Shown in pieces: positions 36,601 to 44,044 of a DNA stretch of 64,000 bases. Origin of the DNA: Lonicera japonica (taxonomy: Eukaryota > Streptophyta > Magnoliopsida > Dipsacales > Caprifoliaceae); NCBI GenBank assembly GCA_021464415.1, contig CM038471.1, positions 16,530,422 to 16,594,421 on the forward strand, in the 5' to 3' direction. The notes below the pieces were generated by a model. That model saw only the letters and a list, made by a program, of their open reading frames with translations. It did no database searches and was not told the origin of the DNA. A program made the position numbers and the translations under genes. The first letter of the stretch is position 1. Every line of letters begins with the position of its first letter.

Positions 36601-39600
36601 AGGAGTATGAGCACAAAAAGATTGGTGAAGTATACCCTAAGAAGTCATAAACGATTGGAAGGGGGTAGAAAAATATTCTCATGCATTGTCACTGCGGAAA
36701 ATTCGAATAATGATGCCCAATTGGTTTTTAATTTCAGAGCAAAATGTTCGAAAGATGGAGAATAGCTCGGAACGATTTTTCATTAAAAATAACCAAGTGC
36801 ATCGGGAAAAATCAATAAAAATGACAAAATATTGAAAACCCAAAGTTGTCTTGACACAACTATGACCCCATACATCATAATGAACTAGAGAAAAAGGTGA
36901 ATCTGCTTGTTTATTAACACGACTAGGAAAAGAACTACGAACGTGTTTTCCTAACTGACAAGACTCACACTCTAAAGATGACACACAAGAAAGACTCGAC
37001 ACCATCTTTTGTAGTTTTTGTAGATTAGGATGGCCTAAACGCTAGTGAAGAAATGCAGGTGGATCACTAACAACACAAGCTACAGGGGCTGGTGGTGGGG
37101 TGAGGTAGTATAGACTGCGGTATTCATGTCCTACTCCAATTAACTTCCCAGTACTCTGCTACTGCACAAGAACCGAATTAGCTATAAAGGTAACAGAATA
37201 AGGTAAGGTTTGAGTTAATTTGCTAACTTAAATCAAATTGAAAAGACATCCAGGCACAAAAAGAACAAAATTTAAAGACAAGGTACGAAAGGATTCGGTT
37301 TGTCCAATGCCTTTAACTTTTGTTTGAGAACCATCGGCTAAGGTAAGAAGTAAACAATGAATCAGAATAAGTAATAAAAAAGAACAAATTCTTACTACCA
37401 GACATATGATTAGAAGCACCAGAATCAAGAACCCAAGATCCAAGAGATGATGATTGAGAGATGCAGGCAATAAGGTTACTAGTTTGATTTACATAAGCAC
37501 TGGAGATGGACTGCTTGTTCTCTTGGAATTGCAAGAACTCAGCGTATTTAGTGGCGGATACTGAAAGCGTAAAGATTGATTCTTTGCTTGGAATACCCAT
37601 TCGAGTCTTGCAGTATAACCCAAAACACCACCAAACTAATACTGGGAATAGACCAGAAATATGCTAGAACACAGATCTTAGAGAGACGATCTGGAAAAAG
37701 TGGATTGAAAACATGAATAGAAAGTGAATAGTACCGATCAACAGTGCTAGTGAGCAGTACCAGTGAAAAGTACTTGGTGAACATTTTTAATTTTTTTAAT
37801 CACGACGGCTAGGGTTTACACGCTGGAATAGAAACACATCGGGTAGGGTTTAGACGCTAGGATAGAAACACAGCAGCTAGGATTTGGTTACTAGGTGATG
37901 GGCAGTTAGGGTTTTGGTAATTGCTGGAATGAAGACATAGCAAACACGAGATTGGAGTAGGGTTTTTTTCACTAATCCTCTTCAACACTCCCCAAAAGCT
38001 TAAGCTGTTAAGTAGTGGGCCAATAATATATATCATGCTCTTCAACACTCCCCCTCACGTGCGACCTCTATTCGCACGTGGAGAGACAAACCAAACCAAA
38101 GTTGCACTTTGTGCACAAACAATAATGTGCATACTGCACAAACACAAAGGGGAAAACAAATGCAAACAGGAGGATTCGAACCCAAAACCTTGCAAAACCT
38201 GACCTCTGATACCATGTGAGAGTACAATAGATTGTGAGAAGAATTGTTATTTATTATTGAGAAAAAGAGTGCATCTATATCCACAGCGGTAAGGGCGAAC
38301 TTGGGACTGTGTGGGGTAGGCGCACTGTCTTATATTCGATTCCTTGCTGCGTGAAACCTTTCTTGGGCCACTGGGGGCGTCTCCCGGTCGAGCAACCAGG
38401 GCCTCATGGGATTAGTGGGGTGGGGCCCCGATACCCATGGTTATCAGGAAAAAAAAAAAAAAAAAAAAGAGTGCATCTATATATACAAGAGAAAGACCCT
38501 AAAAATAAGGATATTTCCTTCTAATAAGGATTTCATAATTATTTCCTAAATATACACATTCTCTAAATAAAATAGATACAAATCTTAACACGGGTTAAAC
38601 AGGCTTTATTCGGTCTCGCGAATTTACAAGAAATCAACTCGTTTAATAAATGGGTTTGACGGTTCAACCCGATTACGGCCCGCACCCGTTAAGGGTTCAC
38701 CTAAACCCGGTAAATTCGTGTCGATTTCGTGTCGTGTTATAAATTGTCTGGCCTAGTCACAAAACAGAAACAATTTGATAAGAGGAACAGTTGACACCAA
38801 TATAGTTGTTCTTATCCAAACTTGGCCACTTTCTCAAACATACATAAATAGTTAAACATAATTACCCAGCTCACAAACAGTAAAACTTATATTGCATACC
38901 CAAAAACAATAGTAGGACTGATAAAGGGGATTCTTAAAAATACCAACCAAAATATTCATCTCACCCCATTTTAAACTCACCACACGAAAAAATTTCAAAA
39001 GCTTTCAGCTCACCCCAGTTTTTTCTCCTATACCAAACAAGGCATTTCAAACTCAATTGAACCGATCCTTCTCTTTCTGCTCACCCACCACGAAAGAAAA
39101 AATGAATTGCAGAGTTAAACTTGTTTTCTTCCCCTACAACCAACCAAAGCTCCATTGAATCTTAAATGCCAATATATTCGTTCTATATTTTCCCACCACA
39201 ACACTATGTTGGAAGATAGATTATTGTAAGTATATTAATAAGTGTAAATACGGAGGCAAGGAAAACATAACATATAAATATATTATATATGTATATGTTT
39301 GAACTCTAAGCTACGGAGGTGATGCCGTCATTTGGTTCAAATCACATCTATATATTCACTTCTGTCTTCAACAATCAAATGATCACTGTGATCCTCTTTC
39401 AGAAAAACCACCGCAATTCAGGATTCATACGCACATATATATATAGTTACATGTAGGGAAAATTTCAAGTAAGGAACATTATTACGGACCGGGCCATTTG
39501 GCACGCTTCCTGATGGAATTGTTTGATGAAATTTGGTGGAGATGTCCTTCATCATGTGTAGAACATCTCCACCAAATTTCATCAAAAAAATCAACCGGGA

Positions 39601-42600
39601 AGTGGGTTAACTACAGGATTGAAAAATATTGGTCTAGAAATAGATATATAAAATCCAATATTTTTCAATTCTTTAGTTAACCCACTTCCCGGTTGATTTT
39701 TTTCATGAAATTTGGAGATGTTGTAAATATGATGGAGAAAATCCCCACCAAATTTCATCAAAAAATTATATCGGGAAGCGTGCCAAATGGCCTTGTCCGT
39801 AGTACTGGTCCTTAAATACTAGTCCTTACTTGAAATGCACTAGTTACATGTATATACTTCTTTCATTGGCATATTTTGTTTCTTTCATTGATGATGAGAA
39901 GAATTTCAGTGAGAGGTGAATAGGTTTCTGTTGGGGTGTTGAAAATGGGGCAAAAGAATTAACGGGTTGTTTGGTTAGCAATTCTATCAAAAATTGAGAA
40001 GAAAGGTGCAGTCAAGTGAATGATTTTGCGGGTGCATATAAGATTACACTAATAAAACTGCTATAACTGTTGAAAATACCTGCATTGATCTTAATAATGC
40101 CCTTAAGTCAGCATTCTCTGCAACAAGTTCTTGATTTTTTGCCTCATAAGCATCTACCTACAAATAACATACAGTCACAAATAAGTTAAGAGTGGTGTCA
40201 AAACTCAAAGTTGCTCATACTTAATAGTTCATACAATTTTTTTATAGAAGTCATTGTCAGCTTTCTTTCCGGTCCATGTCCCACGTTGTCGCCCTTCTTT
40301 CTGTTTATAGACAACATAAAAACCATTAGTAATTAGATTTAGATATTGCAATGTAGATGTGAGACACTACCAATTCGGTAATTACCTGGAGTAAATTCAT
40401 TATCTCCATGCCCGATCTAGATTCCTTCTTTTTCTCCATGAGCACTTGGTTTAGCCTTTCCTGTAAAGAAAACAATGAGTACTTAATTTGTCTTCAATTT
40501 GATTGTACTTAATTTATCTTCAATTTTCTTCTAAAATAATTAAATTGTTTGAAGAGGCTAATAAATTATACATATATATGAAAGAAATCACACCTGCAAC
40601 TTAATATAGTCCTTTTCTTTTTTCTTCATCTCATGTATTTGTTGAGTTCTCACTTGCTTTAACAACATCCAACAATGTTAAGATAAGATTGCTGAAATTC
40701 AACAAAATAACTAGGATACATATACGTATAGAGGGAGCAAGACGGTGTGCAAACCTGATTTCCAATAACCATCCTTTGAAATTCGTCTCTCTCCTGCTGC
40801 AACTTTTCAATTTGTGCCTTTAAACCTGCTGCAGCTTTAGCTTCCTAATAATAGAAAACTTAACGGAATTAACAATTAACAGTAAAAAATAACTTACAAG
40901 CTAATGCAAAGTTACCAGTTATATATCAAGTCATATACTTCTTAAATCCGTATGTTTTCGTACCGTCCTTGTAATAGTTGCTATTTCTCTATCTTTGGCA
41001 GATAACTGAGATTCCAGCCTCTCTACTTTGGCTTCAAATCTTGATATGTCTGACTGAAGTCTACAAAAAGAAAACATGGAAAAAGTTATTCCGCGTAAGA
41101 ATTTAAAAAACAAATTATTTTGGGGTACTTTGCACATAATGACAACACAAAAATACATTAACTAAGGCCCCCGATGTAGCATTTTGTGCTTTTTTTAAAT
41201 TTCAACCTTTCAATAATATAGATATAATCCTTTTTGAGCTATGCTACACTGTTTTGGCATATAGTTTTGAAACTTCTCTAATTTTTTTAAAAATCCTGCA
41301 CTCGGAGATGCACTTAACGGTTTTGTTCTAAATATTTCCAACAATGCTAATCGTATCATGCAACACCGATGCATCATGTTAGGGTGGGTATATGGGAGCA
41401 ACAAGTTCCTTCAATCTACTCAAGTCTGCGTACCATAACCCCAGTAGCATGTAACAATCTTAAAATATCAACTAAAACAAACAGGATACTACTTTATATT
41501 TATGAAGTTGATAAGAATTATACCGTTGTCTCTGTTCATTCGCTGACTCCCTAAATTCAATGTCGCGTTGCCTCTGCTGCAACAGAGAGTATATGCAATT
41601 GCAAGTGCGGGCAATCGAAACCTACCAAAAACACATATCGCTATCAAATTAACCATTACAGTAAAAATAAGCATACCATAAAAACAAAAGTGAACGGGTA
41701 AATTACACAATAACCCCCTGAACTATTGCCTAGTTTCACTTCAACCCCATAAATTATAAACTATAAAAGTGAACAAAGAACTCACTATTCAATATCAGTA
41801 CACTGTAACCATATTCTGTCCAAAATTCTTTAAATATACAACAAATTTGAGTGAACAAGCTAACAGAATCATGGGTCAAGAAATCCAATAAATTCCTGAA
41901 TCATTCAAAACCTCCAAAAAAATTATGTAAATCCCTTAAAATTTAAAGTTGTTTTGGACTAAATGTGCTTGATTGTTAAATTAAGTAGCACATGACTTTC
42001 TATTTACATGTGATTTACTACAAAAAAGGAAGGCCAGTGTTTATCTCCTTATTGGTGTGTTCTTTGTAAATCACCAGGAGAGGACATTGACCATCTGTTC
42101 TTACACCTTTTATTTGGCATAAAGTGTTTAATAGTTTTCAAGTGCAATGTGCAGTTCCTGGAAGCTGGAAGGGATTTTTTAATGTGGCTTGGTTTCCCCC
42201 TGGTCATAAAAAAAGGCTCAAATTACTATGGAGATGTGTTTTCATGGCAGTAGCATGGTGCATTTGGATGCAAAGAAATGTTCAAATTTTTGAAGATAGG
42301 GAGTGTGAAGGAAGGCATTTGGGATAGGGTGCTTTATTTGGCATCTATGTGGGCGTCTCTTTCTAAGGAATTTTCTGGCTTGGGAGTCGATAACGGAAAT
42401 TGGGCTGAGATATGCTTATATTGATTTTTGTGTTTTTGAGACTTATTTTGTGTTTTGGGATACTAGTTGTTAGGTGGGGGGTGTTCTTGTTAGAAGCTGT
42501 TTGTGTTAGTTGTTTCTTTTTGGTTCTTTGCTGGGGACATCTTGTCCCCTTTATCTGTATCCTTTTCAATTTGCAATAAAATTTTATGTTTCTTATCAAA

Positions 42601-44044
42601 TAAAAAAAAAGGTGATAATGGCAATAGTTCAGCAGATCTAACTGTAAATGTAGGAGAATTACACAAAAACCCATAAACTATTGCCTAGTTTCATTTTAAC
42701 CATGTAGACTATATAAAAGAACAAACAAGTCTATATTCAATTTGTACTCTTACCCATTTTCTGTCCAAAATCCTTTAAATATAGAACTAATTTATATGAC
42801 AAACCTCCAACAAATCTGTCCAAAATCACTCAAAACCTCATACAGTTATGCAAATCTGTTAGAAAAATGAACCATATTTTTGTACTAAATATGCTTAATT
42901 GTTAAATTAAGTAGTAGAGTGACTTTCTATTACTTTCTCACAAGGGGGAAAAATGAAAATAGCTAAAGTTCGGGGGGCATTTACTATAATTTGAAACCTC
43001 TAAAAATTTATGCAAATCTGTCAAAAATTGACATTGTTTTGTACTAAATGTGCTTCATTGTTAAATCTAGTAGCAGAACTGCAGAAGTGACTTTCTATTT
43101 ACCTTGTAGAAAGTATAAGGGGGCAAAATGAGAAGGGCTAAAGTTGAGGGACATTTACTGTAATTCGAAACCACCAAAAATTTATGCAAATCTGTTAAAA
43201 ATTTACATTTTTTGTGCTAAATGTGTGTAATTACTAAATAAGTAGCAGATCAGCAGAGTGACCTTCTATTAACTCTATAGAAAGGTTTATGAGGGGGGAA
43301 ATGAAAAATGAATAAATTTCAGGAGCCTTTACTGTAATTCTGAAGAAACCCCCCAAAAAAATTATGCAAATCTGTTAAAAATTGAAAAAATAAATTGGAC
43401 TAAATGTGCTTAACAATTAAGTTAAGTAGCAGAACAGCAGAACAGCAGAACAGCAGAAGTATCTTTCTATTAACTTTACAGAAGAAAGTTTAAGGGTGCA
43501 GAATGAAAATAGCCAAAGTTGAGGGGCAATTACTGTAATTTATCTAAAAAATGCCAAAAATACCTTACCGGATCATTCGCAAACAGATCTAGCGAAGCCG
43601 GAAATCCGAAGGTAACAAGCGTCTGGTTCAGGTACTTTGCACAATGCTCCAAGTTTCCAACATCAGCAAATGTGTACTCACTAAACACAAATTCAGCAGA
43701 ATTTCATTTCATTACATTTCATTCACAACTATATATATATATATATAAATAGAACAGTAGAAAGAAAGAAGGACAAAAAAAAAACCCTAGAATTGTAGGA
43801 GAAGAAGTACCTGGCTCCGAAACTGGAGTGAGTAGAGGACTGAGGAAAGATGAAAAGAGTGAGAAATATGAGTTGTAGAAGTGATAATTTGAAGCACATT
43901 GTTGTTGTTTAAAATAAATAAATTAAAAGAGAGCGAAAGAGAGAGAGATCGTACTCTGAGATCGAAATCTGTGTCCGTTGAAAGCATTGTAATGGCTGAT
44001 TTAGCGGTGAGAGGAGGAGGGGAGTACAGTTTTTGTTCAGCCAC
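21173..44044 (-). CDS. MSD1: Msd1/SSX2IP (afadin- and alpha-actinin-binding-like) protein, 16 exons
   Basis: Reconstructed gene of about 473 residues. Exons: 43955-44044, 43811-43839, 43569-43680, 41524-41621, 40964-41060, 40755-40844, 40594-40656, 40386-40460, 40235-40300, 40080-40157, 31977-32087, 31617-31694, 31398-31517, 21608-21651, 21482-21536, 21173-21388. Each junction uses GT...AG and keeps frame. The N-terminal part (FADVGNLEHCAKYLNQTLV, residues about 36-54) is the ADIP/SSX2IP signature; coiled coils fill about residues 105-270 and 330-370. In Arabidopsis the family member Msd1 acts with Wdr8 to anchor gamma-tubulin complexes and katanin at cortical microtubule nucleation sites. 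Introns 10 (31,98x-40,079, 8 kb) and 13 (9.75 kb) are packed with transposons. The start is the first ATG before the family N-terminus. The last exon boundary and the C-terminus after FKRWL are least certain. Confidence 0.85.
21890..22260 (+). mobile_element. LTR-retrotransposon 5' leader fragment
   Basis: An LTR-end-like stretch is followed by TTGGTATCAGGCTAGCAGTG at about 22,090-22,109, similar to an initiator-Met primer-binding site. A start codon follows with MAQSIEQRPCEAIGE (about 22,131-22,176), gag-like, then stops. No further coding domain is present. It lies in antisense orientation inside intron-free sequence just past exon 14, within intron 13. Confidence 0.45.
22260..23140. other. 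Intron 13 sequence, nothing recognised
   Basis: No coding homology or repeat boundary is supported. A short TA tract occurs at 23,098-23,116 just before the next MITE. Confidence 0.5.
23153..23825. mobile_element. hAT-type MITE (CAGTGTTTTAAAA family)
   Basis: Inverted termini CAGTGTTTTAAAAGGCG (left) and CATTTTAAAACACTG (right) are flanked by a perfect 8-bp target duplication GTTAGGAC at 23,145-23,152 and 23,826-23,833. The 673-bp interior has no coding capacity. It repeats GGCGTAAGCC/GCGTAAGCCT words many times near both ends, and a long AT-rich centre separates them. Confidence 0.9.
24600..24893 (-). pseudogene. Ty3/Gypsy gag C-terminus with zinc knuckle
   Basis: On minus, CYKCDESYVTGHLCKKKQL (about 24,860-24,800) is the C-x2-C...G-H-x-C knuckle that closes Gypsy gag proteins. 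An acidic linker and protease-proximal text follow, with stops. It is the downstream continuation of the gag at 28,199-28,800; the two are separated by the viral-like block. Confidence 0.75.
24894..25420. mobile_element. Tourist-like (PIF/Harbinger) MITE
   Basis: Terminal inverted repeats GGCCTCGTTTGATTC (left) and GAATCAAACGAGGCC (right) are flanked by TAA on both sides (24,891-24,893 and 25,421-25,423). The 527-bp interior is AT-rich, dominated by GTATTAATA words and A/T homopolymers. The paralogous sequence at 28,228-28,240 (GGTACTTAAAGAGTTCC) lacks the element and serves as an empty site. Confidence 0.9.
25421..25510 (-). repeat. Duplicated piece of Gypsy gag (copy A, right part)
   Basis: With 24,856-24,893 on the other side of the MITE this forms a stretch of about 125 bp that recurs in the same orientation at 28,199-28,323 with roughly 10 per cent differences. 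It encodes gag text (AAGSCF, ENKPMVKPL) on minus. See findings. Confidence 0.85.
25513..25990 (-). mobile_element. Endogenous pararetrovirus-like arm 1 (3' coding end, promoter, leader)
   Basis: In viral sense (minus) it runs from a short coding end (EDIMSTSSIAQEK then stop, about 25,980-25,930) through a non-coding region to a promoter-like segment with TGACATCA near 25,588 and a TATA box (TATATAAT, 25,538-25,546), and a leader ending at 25,513. It is an inverted copy of 27,010-28,160, apart from the TRIMs in that arm. Assignment to Caulimoviridae is inference from the promoter layout and the capsid-like frame between the arms. Confidence 0.6.
25995..26175 (-). mobile_element. Second promoter/leader copy of the pararetrovirus-like element
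   Basis: This is the same promoter-leader segment again, on minus, in direct orientation with arm 1. It has a TATATAA at 26,034-26,041 and the CACTGCTTGCGTGTG motif near 26,085. It ends near 26,175, where plus-strand coding sequence starts, so the junction is head to head. Confidence 0.6.
26180..27180 (+). pseudogene. Pararetrovirus-like capsid/zinc-knuckle reading frame, broken
   Basis: Plus-strand text includes a zinc knuckle (KCGKTGHYANKCW, about 26,256-26,295) whose first cysteine is replaced by Gln. An acidic/Ser-rich region follows, then NINVLSKEE near 26,510, FYKWWPKFEYSE near 26,768-26,805, and a Lys/Glu-rich end closing in TSSIAQEK. At least five stop codons or shifts break it, beginning right after the knuckle. 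The combination of an incomplete CCHC knuckle, an acidic linker and a WW-K-F block resembles capsid regions of endogenous plant pararetroviruses. A retrotransposon gag is the alternative. No movement, protease or RT domain is present. Confidence 0.55.
27182..27544 (-). mobile_element. TRIM element, family B
   Basis: Two LTRs of 101 and 102 bp (27,182-27,282 and 27,443-27,544), beginning TGTTAGATTTC and ending GATAGTCTCAACA on plus, flank a 160-bp interior. On minus the primer-binding site is TGGTATCAAAGG and the purine tract CATGAGGGGGCG precedes the 3' LTR. A perfect target duplication TACAA lies at 27,177-27,181 and 27,545-27,549. The inverted viral arm (GCATATACAATTCTAAAG in complement of 25,800 region) shows the uninterrupted site. 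It is unrelated in sequence to TRIM family A. Confidence 0.92.
27579..27891 (-). mobile_element. TRIM element, family A, copy 2
   Basis: LTRs of 74 bp at 27,579-27,652 and 27,818-27,891 flank a 165-bp interior. On minus the primer-binding site is TGGTATCAGAGC, exact for initiator Met, and the purine tract is GTGAGGGGGAG. It is nearly identical to the copy at 17,513, with GTTAGGTAGT for TTTAAGTAGG in the LTR. The target duplication is not clean: GAGGG on the left, AGGCA on the right. Inserted 34 bp beyond TRIM-B in the same viral arm. Confidence 0.92.
27892..28198 (+). mobile_element. Endogenous pararetrovirus-like arm 2 (promoter and leader)
   Basis: Continues, in plus orientation, the viral-like sequence interrupted by the two TRIMs. 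GGCAAATGGCTTGCTTAAAG matches the complement of 25,750-25,770. It proceeds through the promoter (see separate entry) to a CT-rich leader ending CTCTCTCTAA at 28,200, where the duplicated Gypsy gag begins. Confidence 0.6.
28077..28140 (+). promoter_or_regulatory. Pararetroviral-type promoter: palindromic TGACGTCA and TATA box
   Basis: TGACGTCA at 28,077-28,084 is an as-1/CRE-type bZIP site. It lies 39 bp upstream of TATATAAT (28,123-28,130), followed by AAGGCCTTCATTTCTTTG. Spacing and order parallel the full-length-transcript promoters of caulimovirids. The two minus-strand copies carry TGACATCA (arm 1) or TGAAGTCA (second copy), so only this copy keeps the perfect palindrome. Activity is not known. 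Confidence 0.5.
28199..28800 (-). pseudogene. Ty3/Gypsy gag, N-terminal part
   Basis: On minus, FHSVDDKQKILFTSLHLEGA (about 28,570-28,510) and then SLSEEYFVGSVLSGLKDEIR (about 28,425-28,365) are the hallmark retrotransposon_gag domain of Gypsy elements. A start near 28,761 precedes them. A frame shift separates the two ORF parts near 28,500. The downstream zinc knuckle is found 3.3 kb away at 24.8 kb. Confidence 0.8.
28840..29470 (-). other. Unrecognised sequence with a 95-codon open frame
   Basis: The minus frame at 29,050-29,337 has a balanced composition (VSPFVRIIYPSSGFLSFGSW, GDDLVLCVQGCLVYYVRY) that looks more protein-like than neighbouring frames, but I recognise no family. It lies in intron 13 and could be a decayed transposon or a captured gene fragment. 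Confidence 0.3.
29471..31397. other. Intron 13 remainder; one LINE tail, otherwise nothing recognised
   Basis: AT-rich. A T-rich tract and TAAGAAACAAGATTCCATTA at 30,468-30,500 look like the complement of a plant LINE 3' tail. Diverged ATGCTAA/AGCATTAAG words recur at 30,950-31,280 without a clear element boundary. Confidence 0.4.
31398..32087 (-). CDS. MSD1: Msd1-like gene, exons 11-13
   Basis: Exon 11 (32,087-31,977) encodes VDMRDFLNAPNGASKQSF and onward. Exon 12 (31,694-31,617) encodes DVFDLPFHMGRDQIEESLRA. Exon 13 (31,517-31,398) encodes ERMGELQDAQKGAEVTSEAT followed by an E/L-rich coiled coil ending IIQEQ. All three are phase 0 to phase 0 and flanked by GT-AG. They sit isolated between the two giant introns. 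Confidence 0.87.
32463..32570 (+). mobile_element. SINE-like sequence with tRNA promoter boxes
   Basis: An A-box-like TGGTTAAGTCCTG is followed 35-40 bp later by a perfect B-box GGTTCAAATCC (32,530-32,540). A similar head-to-B-box arrangement with GGTCAtGGGTTC occurs at 50,818-50,880. No tail or target duplication was resolved. Confidence 0.45.
32571..33549. other. Intron 10, nothing recognised
   Basis: AT-rich. A single MITE-like end GAGCATCTACAATG at 33,323 lacks a visible partner. Confidence 0.45.
34075..34248 (-). repeat. Copia 3' LTR
   Basis: 174 bp, TGTGAGAG...CTTAACA on plus. The purine tract (plus CTCCCCCTCAAG) follows immediately at 34,249. Confidence 0.95.
34256..37600 (-). pseudogene. 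Copia pol: protease, integrase, RT, RNase H (frame-broken)
   Basis: Minus strand, in order: protease motif SWVLDSGASNHMSG (about 37,440-37,395), integrase zinc/catalytic region (CQLGKH, DVWGHSC, FVIFIDFSRCTWLFLMKNRS at 36,770-36,960), then RT with GCRWIYTVK and ARLVAKGYTQ near 35,590-35,670. After these come CSLYGLKQSPWAWF and the catalytic YVDD (35,200-35,345), a linker with SDADWAGCPYD, and RNase H ending HIEIDCHFIRGK ... DQLADIFTKSL near 34,310. Stops or shifts occur between nearly every block (for example near 35,030-35,070, 35,440 and 36,310-36,450). No gag is present upstream. Confidence 0.9.
37980..38214 (-). mobile_element. TRIM-A sequence forming the Copia leader (copy 3)
   Basis: From the primer-binding site at 38,214 down to 38,047 the sequence is the TRIM-A interior, including TTGTGCACAAAGTGCAA and the GAGGGGGAG purine tract. 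A TRIM-A LTR lacking its last 18 bp follows (38,046-37,992). The TRIM's upstream LTR is absent; in its place stands the Copia LTR. A 16-bp word CTCTTCAACACTCCCC occurs at both the far end (about 37,977) and the LTR/interior junction (38,037), suggesting an internal deletion. Confidence 0.88.
38215..38590 (-). repeat. Copia 5' LTR interrupted by a SINE
   Basis: 376 bp. Removing the 187-bp SINE and one 15-bp duplicate leaves exactly the 174 bp of the other LTR. Confidence 0.94.
38281..38467 (+). mobile_element. tRNA-derived SINE with poly(A) tail
   Basis: The body of about 168 bp begins CCACAGCGGTAAGGGCGAAC (A-box-like) and has a B-box-like TATTCGATTCC near 38,333-38,343. It is GC-rich compared with its surroundings and ends in a run of about 19 A. 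A 15-bp target duplication AGAGTGCATCTATAT lies at 38,266-38,280 and 38,468-38,482. The head resembles plant tRNA-derived SINEs such as the Au family; the family name is not certain. Confidence 0.9.
39456..39840. mobile_element. Fold-back MITE, probably Mutator-like
   Basis: Long imperfect inverted ends share TTTCAAGTAAGGA and GGCCATTTGGCACGCTTCC. A second nested inverted pair lies inside (GGGAAGTGGGTTAACTA at about 39,599 and its complement near 39,672). The direct repeat TAGTTACATGTA flanks it at 39,444-39,455 and 39,841-39,852. A duplication of 9-12 bp points to the Mutator superfamily. No coding capacity. In intron 10. Confidence 0.82.
40080..41621 (-). CDS. MSD1: Msd1-like gene, exons 4-10 (coiled-coil core)
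   Basis: Seven short exons with canonical GT-AG borders encode a continuous heptad-rich segment. Landmarks are IARTCNCIYSLLQQRQRDIE (exon 4), SDISRFEAKVERLESQL (5), GLKAQIEKLQQERDEFQRMV (6), QVRTQQIHEMKKKEKDYIKL (7), ERLNQVLMEKKKESRSG (8), KEGRQRGTWTGKKADNDFYK (9) and VDAYEAKNQELVAENADLRA (10). These follow the order known for plant Msd1-type proteins. Exon 7 uses an AAAG acceptor preceding CAAGTG. Intron 4-9 sizes are ordinary (about 90-460 nt), in contrast to introns 10 and 13. Confidence 0.88.
41700..43545. repeat. Intronic tandem repeat, about 180-bp diverged units
   Basis: Units share GCAAATCTGTTAAAAATT, GTACTAAATGTGCTT, TTAAGTAGCAGA, GACTTTCTATTA and GGGCAATTACTGTAATT. Four successive units lie at about 42,820-43,545 and one or two at 41,700-42,010, separated by a LINE insertion. 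A (CAGAA)n-like run AACAGCAGAACAGCAGAACA sits at 43,432-43,455. It occupies most of intron 3 of the Msd1-like gene. Confidence 0.78.
42015..42610 (+). pseudogene. 5'-truncated LINE: zf-RVT end and 3' tail
   Basis: Plus-strand text YWCVLCKSPGEDIDHLFLH (about 42,050-42,110) is the zinc-binding end of plant L1 ORF2. It is followed by FMAVAWCIWMQRNVQIFEDR (42,243-42,300) and a 3' UTR with CAATAAAATTTTATG, closing in an A-rich tail at 42,600-42,610. It splits the tandem repeat array. No RNase H domain. Confidence 0.75.
43569..44044 (-). CDS. MSD1: Msd1-like gene, exons 1-3
   Basis: Exon 1 (44,044-43,955) encodes MAEQKLYSPP to DFDLR and stops before GTACGATC. Exon 2 is a 29-nt micro-exon (43,839-43,811). 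Exon 3 (43,680-43,569) encodes the ADIP core EHCAKYLNQTLVTFGFPASL and ends DLFANDP before GTAAGG. Phases are 0, 2, 0 and join without a break. Exon 1 could be read further into intron 1 (LSLSLS), which is a CT-rich tract after the donor and is excluded. Confidence 0.85.

Larger units (their letters stand above)
34075..38590 (-). mobile_element. Ty1/Copia retrotransposon lacking gag, with TRIM-like leader
   Basis: On minus the order is 5' LTR (38,590-38,215, interrupted by a SINE), primer-binding site TGGTATCAGAGG (38,214-38,203), a leader of TRIM-A sequence (to about 37,980), no gag, protease, integrase, RT and RNase H, purine tract CTTGAGGGGGAG, then 3' LTR (34,248-34,075). LTRs are 174 bp once the SINE and its duplication are removed, with TG...CA ends. 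By eye they differ at about 10 positions (near 6 per cent), so the insertion is not recent. Flanks TGGGT and CGGGT form a 5-bp target duplication with one change. Confidence 0.93.
33558..38755. mobile_element. hAT element, split by a Copia insertion
   Basis: Imperfect inverted ends TAAGGCTGGCAAT (33,558) and ATTGTCTGGCCTA (38,743-38,755) lie within a perfect 8-bp target duplication GTCACAAA at 33,550-33,557 and 38,756-38,763. The hAT parts (33,558-34,074 and 38,591-38,755, about 680 bp together) are non-coding and repeat ACGGGT, CGTGTCG and ACCCGTTTAA words. The rest is a Copia retrotransposon. It sits in intron 10 of the Msd1-like gene. Confidence 0.9.
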
